A DNA stretch of 6,978 nt from contig RFJS01000228.1 in NCBI GenBank assembly GCA_003694825.1, forward strand, positions 1 through 6,978, written 5' to 3'. Position 1 is the first letter of the stretch. Each line of letters starts with the position of its first letter. Below are positions 5,400 through 6,978 of the stretch, in pieces. The notes under the pieces were generated by a model. It saw nothing but the letters and a program-made list of their open reading frames with translations, made no database searches and had not been told where the DNA came from. The translations under genes were made by a program, and so were the position numbers. Source of the DNA: Verrucomicrobiota bacterium (GTDB taxonomy: Bacteria; Verrucomicrobiota; Verrucomicrobiia; Opitutales; Opitutaceae).

Positions 5400-6239
5400 T
5401 TACGGCAGCCAGGGGAAGCGGCGGGCGTCCGGCTTGCGCTTCTCCCGCTGGGCGCGATGAAACTCCTGCGCCTCCTCGCTCATGTAATACAGCAGCGTGG
5501 CGTTGCCCGCCAGCTCCTGCAGGCCGGACTGTCCATCGACATCGGCATTGAAGGCCGACTTCAGGCACCGGATCGCCAGCGGACTCTTCTCCAGAATCTC
5601 CAGCGCCCACGCCACGCCCTCGGCCTCGAGCTGTTCGACCGGCACGACCTTGTTGACCATGCCCATCCGCTCACCCTCTTCCGCCGTGTAGCGGCGACAC
5701 AGATACCAGATCTCGCGGGCCTTCTTATGGCCGACAATCCGCGCCAGGTAGCTCGAGCCAAAGCCGCCGTCGAAGCTGCCCATGGCCGGCCCGACCTGCC
5801 CGAGCACGGCGTTGTCCGCCGCGATGGTCAGATCACACACCAGGCGCAGCACATGACCGCCGCCGATCGCGTAGCCCGCCACCAGGGCGATCACCACCTT
5901 CGGCATCGAGCGGATGAGCTTCTGCAGATCGAGCACATTGAGCCGCGGCACCCCGTCTTCATCGACATAACCGGCATGGCCGCGCACGGATTGATCACCG
6001 CCGGAACAGAACGCGTATTTGCCATCCGTGTGGGGCCCGGCCCCCGTGAGCAAAACGACGCCGATCGACGGGTCCTCCCGCGCGTCGACAAACGCATCAT
6101 ACATCTCGAACACCGTCCGGGGGCGAAACGCGTTGCGTTTGTGGGGACGGTTGATCGTCACCTTCGCGATGCCATTCCACTTGTGGTAGAGGATATCCTC
6201 ATACTCCTTGACCTGCTGCCATTCGACTTTCGTGTCCAT
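5400..6239 (-). CDS. menB: 1,4-dihydroxy-2-naphthoyl-CoA synthase
   Basis: The 279-residue cytosolic enzyme is a crotonase-fold MenB, which closes the second ring of the menaquinone precursor by turning o-succinylbenzoyl-CoA into 1,4-dihydroxy-2-naphthoyl-CoA. Diagnostic blocks are [11 protein letters not shown] (30-40), [10 protein letters not shown] (78-87), GYAIGGGH (122-129, oxyanion hole), [14 protein letters not shown] (154-167), the helix region [20 protein letters not shown] (228-247) and the C-terminal [13 protein letters not shown] (267-279). Gly150 in QVGP sits where E. coli has Gly156 and Mycobacterium has an Asp, so it should be the bicarbonate-assisted type (inferred). The next residues read AM where KV is more common. 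The ATG at 6239 gives a standard MenB N-terminus. Upstream GGGAG is 13 bases away, a weak ribosome site. It follows menD by 23 bases, clearly in the same operon. Confidence 0.96.
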   Translation of the reverse strand: MDTKVEWQQVKEYEDILYHKWNGIAKVTINRPHKRNAFRPRTVFEMYDAFVDAREDPSIGVVLLTGAGPHTDGKYAFCSGGDQSVRGHAGYVDEDGVPRLNVLDLQKLIRSMPKVVIALVAGYAIGGGHVLRLVCDLTIAADNAVLGQVGPAMGSFDGGFGSSYLARIVGHKKAREIWYLCRRYTAEEGERMGMVNKVVPVEQLEAEGVAWALEILEKSPLAIRCLKSAFNADVDGQSGLQELAGNATLLYYMSEEAQEFHRAQREKRKPDARRFPWLP

Positions 6240-6262
6240 AAATCCGCAATCGCTCCCGCCCG

Positions 6263-6978
6263 TCAGCGCACGCTCACTGCGCCCGATGCCTCGCGGAGGA
6301 TCTGGCGGCAGCGTTTCACATCCGCCTTCCTGTCCGTGCGCACCTCCAGCACGCGCACGCCCCCGGGCATCTCGCCCGCCAACGCGGCCGCCAGCGCGCT
6401 CTTTGTCTCCACAATCTCATGAGGCACCCCGTGTGCCGCGCAAAGCGCCGAGAAATCGACCTGTTGCGGCGTGGCGAAAAACGTCTCGAACGGCGGCTCG
6501 AAGCCGGCGATCGGCAGATGCTCGAAAATCCCCCCGCCGTCGTTGTTGATCAGGAGCACCGTGAGGCTGCCGCGCAGACGACCGGCGTTGAGGAGACCGT
6601 TCGCATCGTGCAGAAAAGCCAGGTCACCGGTCAACAGGACCGTGGGCGCGCCGCCGTGGGCCACGCCCATCGCCGTCGAAAGCGTGCCATCGATCCCGTT
6701 GGCGCCGCGGCTGTAGTAGACCGGGTGGGCCCGGTCATTCGCCGGCCAGAAATATTCCGCGTAACGCACGGACATGCTGTTGGCTAGAAAGACGGCCGTG
6801 CCGGCCGGAAGATGCTCCGCAAGCGTGCGCGCCACCACCCCCTCGAACAGCGTTCCACCGGGATCCTGCGCCAAGGCGCGGTCGATCGCCCGGTCCGCCT
6901 CCGCCTGCGCCTGCCGCCACGCGCGGACGTAGCTGTCGTCCGCCACCGGCTGTCCGTCCACGCGAAAGGCCTCCACCC
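6263..6978 (-). CDS. menD: SEPHCHC synthase MenD, C-terminal part (cut by window edge)
   Basis: At least 238 codons of the C-terminal end of MenD are present; the N-terminal half lies beyond base 6978. MenD is a thiamine-diphosphate enzyme that joins 2-oxoglutarate to isochorismate with loss of CO2, giving SEPHCHC, the committed step of classical menaquinone synthesis. Numbered from the codon at 6976-6974, visible blocks are NSMSVR (66-71), [16 protein letters not shown] (89-104), [13 protein letters not shown] (117-129, cofactor and metal binding) and [13 protein letters not shown] (144-156). Full-length MenD is about 550-600 residues, so roughly 320 or more are missing. The GTG at 6976 is an internal valine, not a start, because the frame is open to the edge and the fragment lacks the pyrimidine-binding domain. 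It leads directly into menB. Confidence 0.95.
   Translation of the reverse strand, partial: VEAFRVDGQPVADDSYVRAWRQAQAEADRAIDRALAQDPGGTLFEGVVARTLAEHLPAGTAVFLANSMSVRYAEYFWPANDRAHPVYYSRGANGIDGTLSTAMGVAHGGAPTVLLTGDLAFLHDANGLLNAGRLRGSLTVLLINNDGGGIFEHLPIAGFEPPFETFFATPQQVDFSALCAAHGVPHEIVETKSALAAALAGEMPGGVRVLEVRTDRKADVKRCRQILREASGAVSVR

Noticed and set aside
4866..6422. Long + strand open frame running from inside fba through the terminator and opposite menB
   Set aside because: It passes through the 12-bp terminator and its T run, and its sequence is a mixture of shadows of two real genes.
6974..6976. GTG as start codon of the right-hand gene
   Set aside because: The frame is open to the window edge and the fragment holds only the C-terminal domain of MenD, so this is an internal codon.

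Overview
This window holds ordinary housekeeping genes from a very GC-rich, Gram-negative bacterium that makes menaquinone. GC is about two thirds by eye, and codon third positions are almost all G or C. Gram-negative is inferred from the lipid A gene lpxI, and menaquinone from menD and menB. The protein style, the gene mix and the mostly Shine-Dalgarno-free starts would fit a Verrucomicrobiota/Opitutales-like organism. That placement comes from recollection of the families, not from a search.

Layout, left to right. Bases 1-163 are a GC-rich foldable block followed by a C/A/T-rich, almost G-free leader. Then come metY (homocysteine synthesis by direct sulfhydrylation), a 139-base spacer with a strong nested inverted repeat, lpxI (lipid A step 4), a bifunctional-nuclease-family (DUF151) gene with an acidic tail, and a tRNA-dihydrouridine synthase. 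The last three genes are on the + strand with gaps of 67 and 17 bases and probably form one transcription unit. A hairpin overlapping the dus stop codon, followed by a short T run, may end it. Next, a comparatively AT-richer 131-base intergenic region carries a degenerate ATCC-type repeat and a TTGACA promoter-like site placed almost on top of the fba start. fba (class II aldolase) ends at a textbook intrinsic terminator.

On the - strand, converging on fba, are menD (its C-terminal part only, cut by the window edge) and menB, 23 bases apart. They form a partial menaquinone operon in which menD is followed directly by menB, without menH between.

Functionally the window mixes sulfur amino-acid synthesis, outer-membrane lipid synthesis, tRNA modification, central carbon metabolism and quinone synthesis. 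The genes do not form one pathway. I see no mobile element, CRISPR array, tRNA, rRNA, defence system or biosynthetic cluster. I found no convincing new biological system. The points most worth a second look are non-coding: the nested repeat between metY and lpxI, the near-leaderless fba promoter arrangement, the ATCC repeat, and the G-poor leader of metY.
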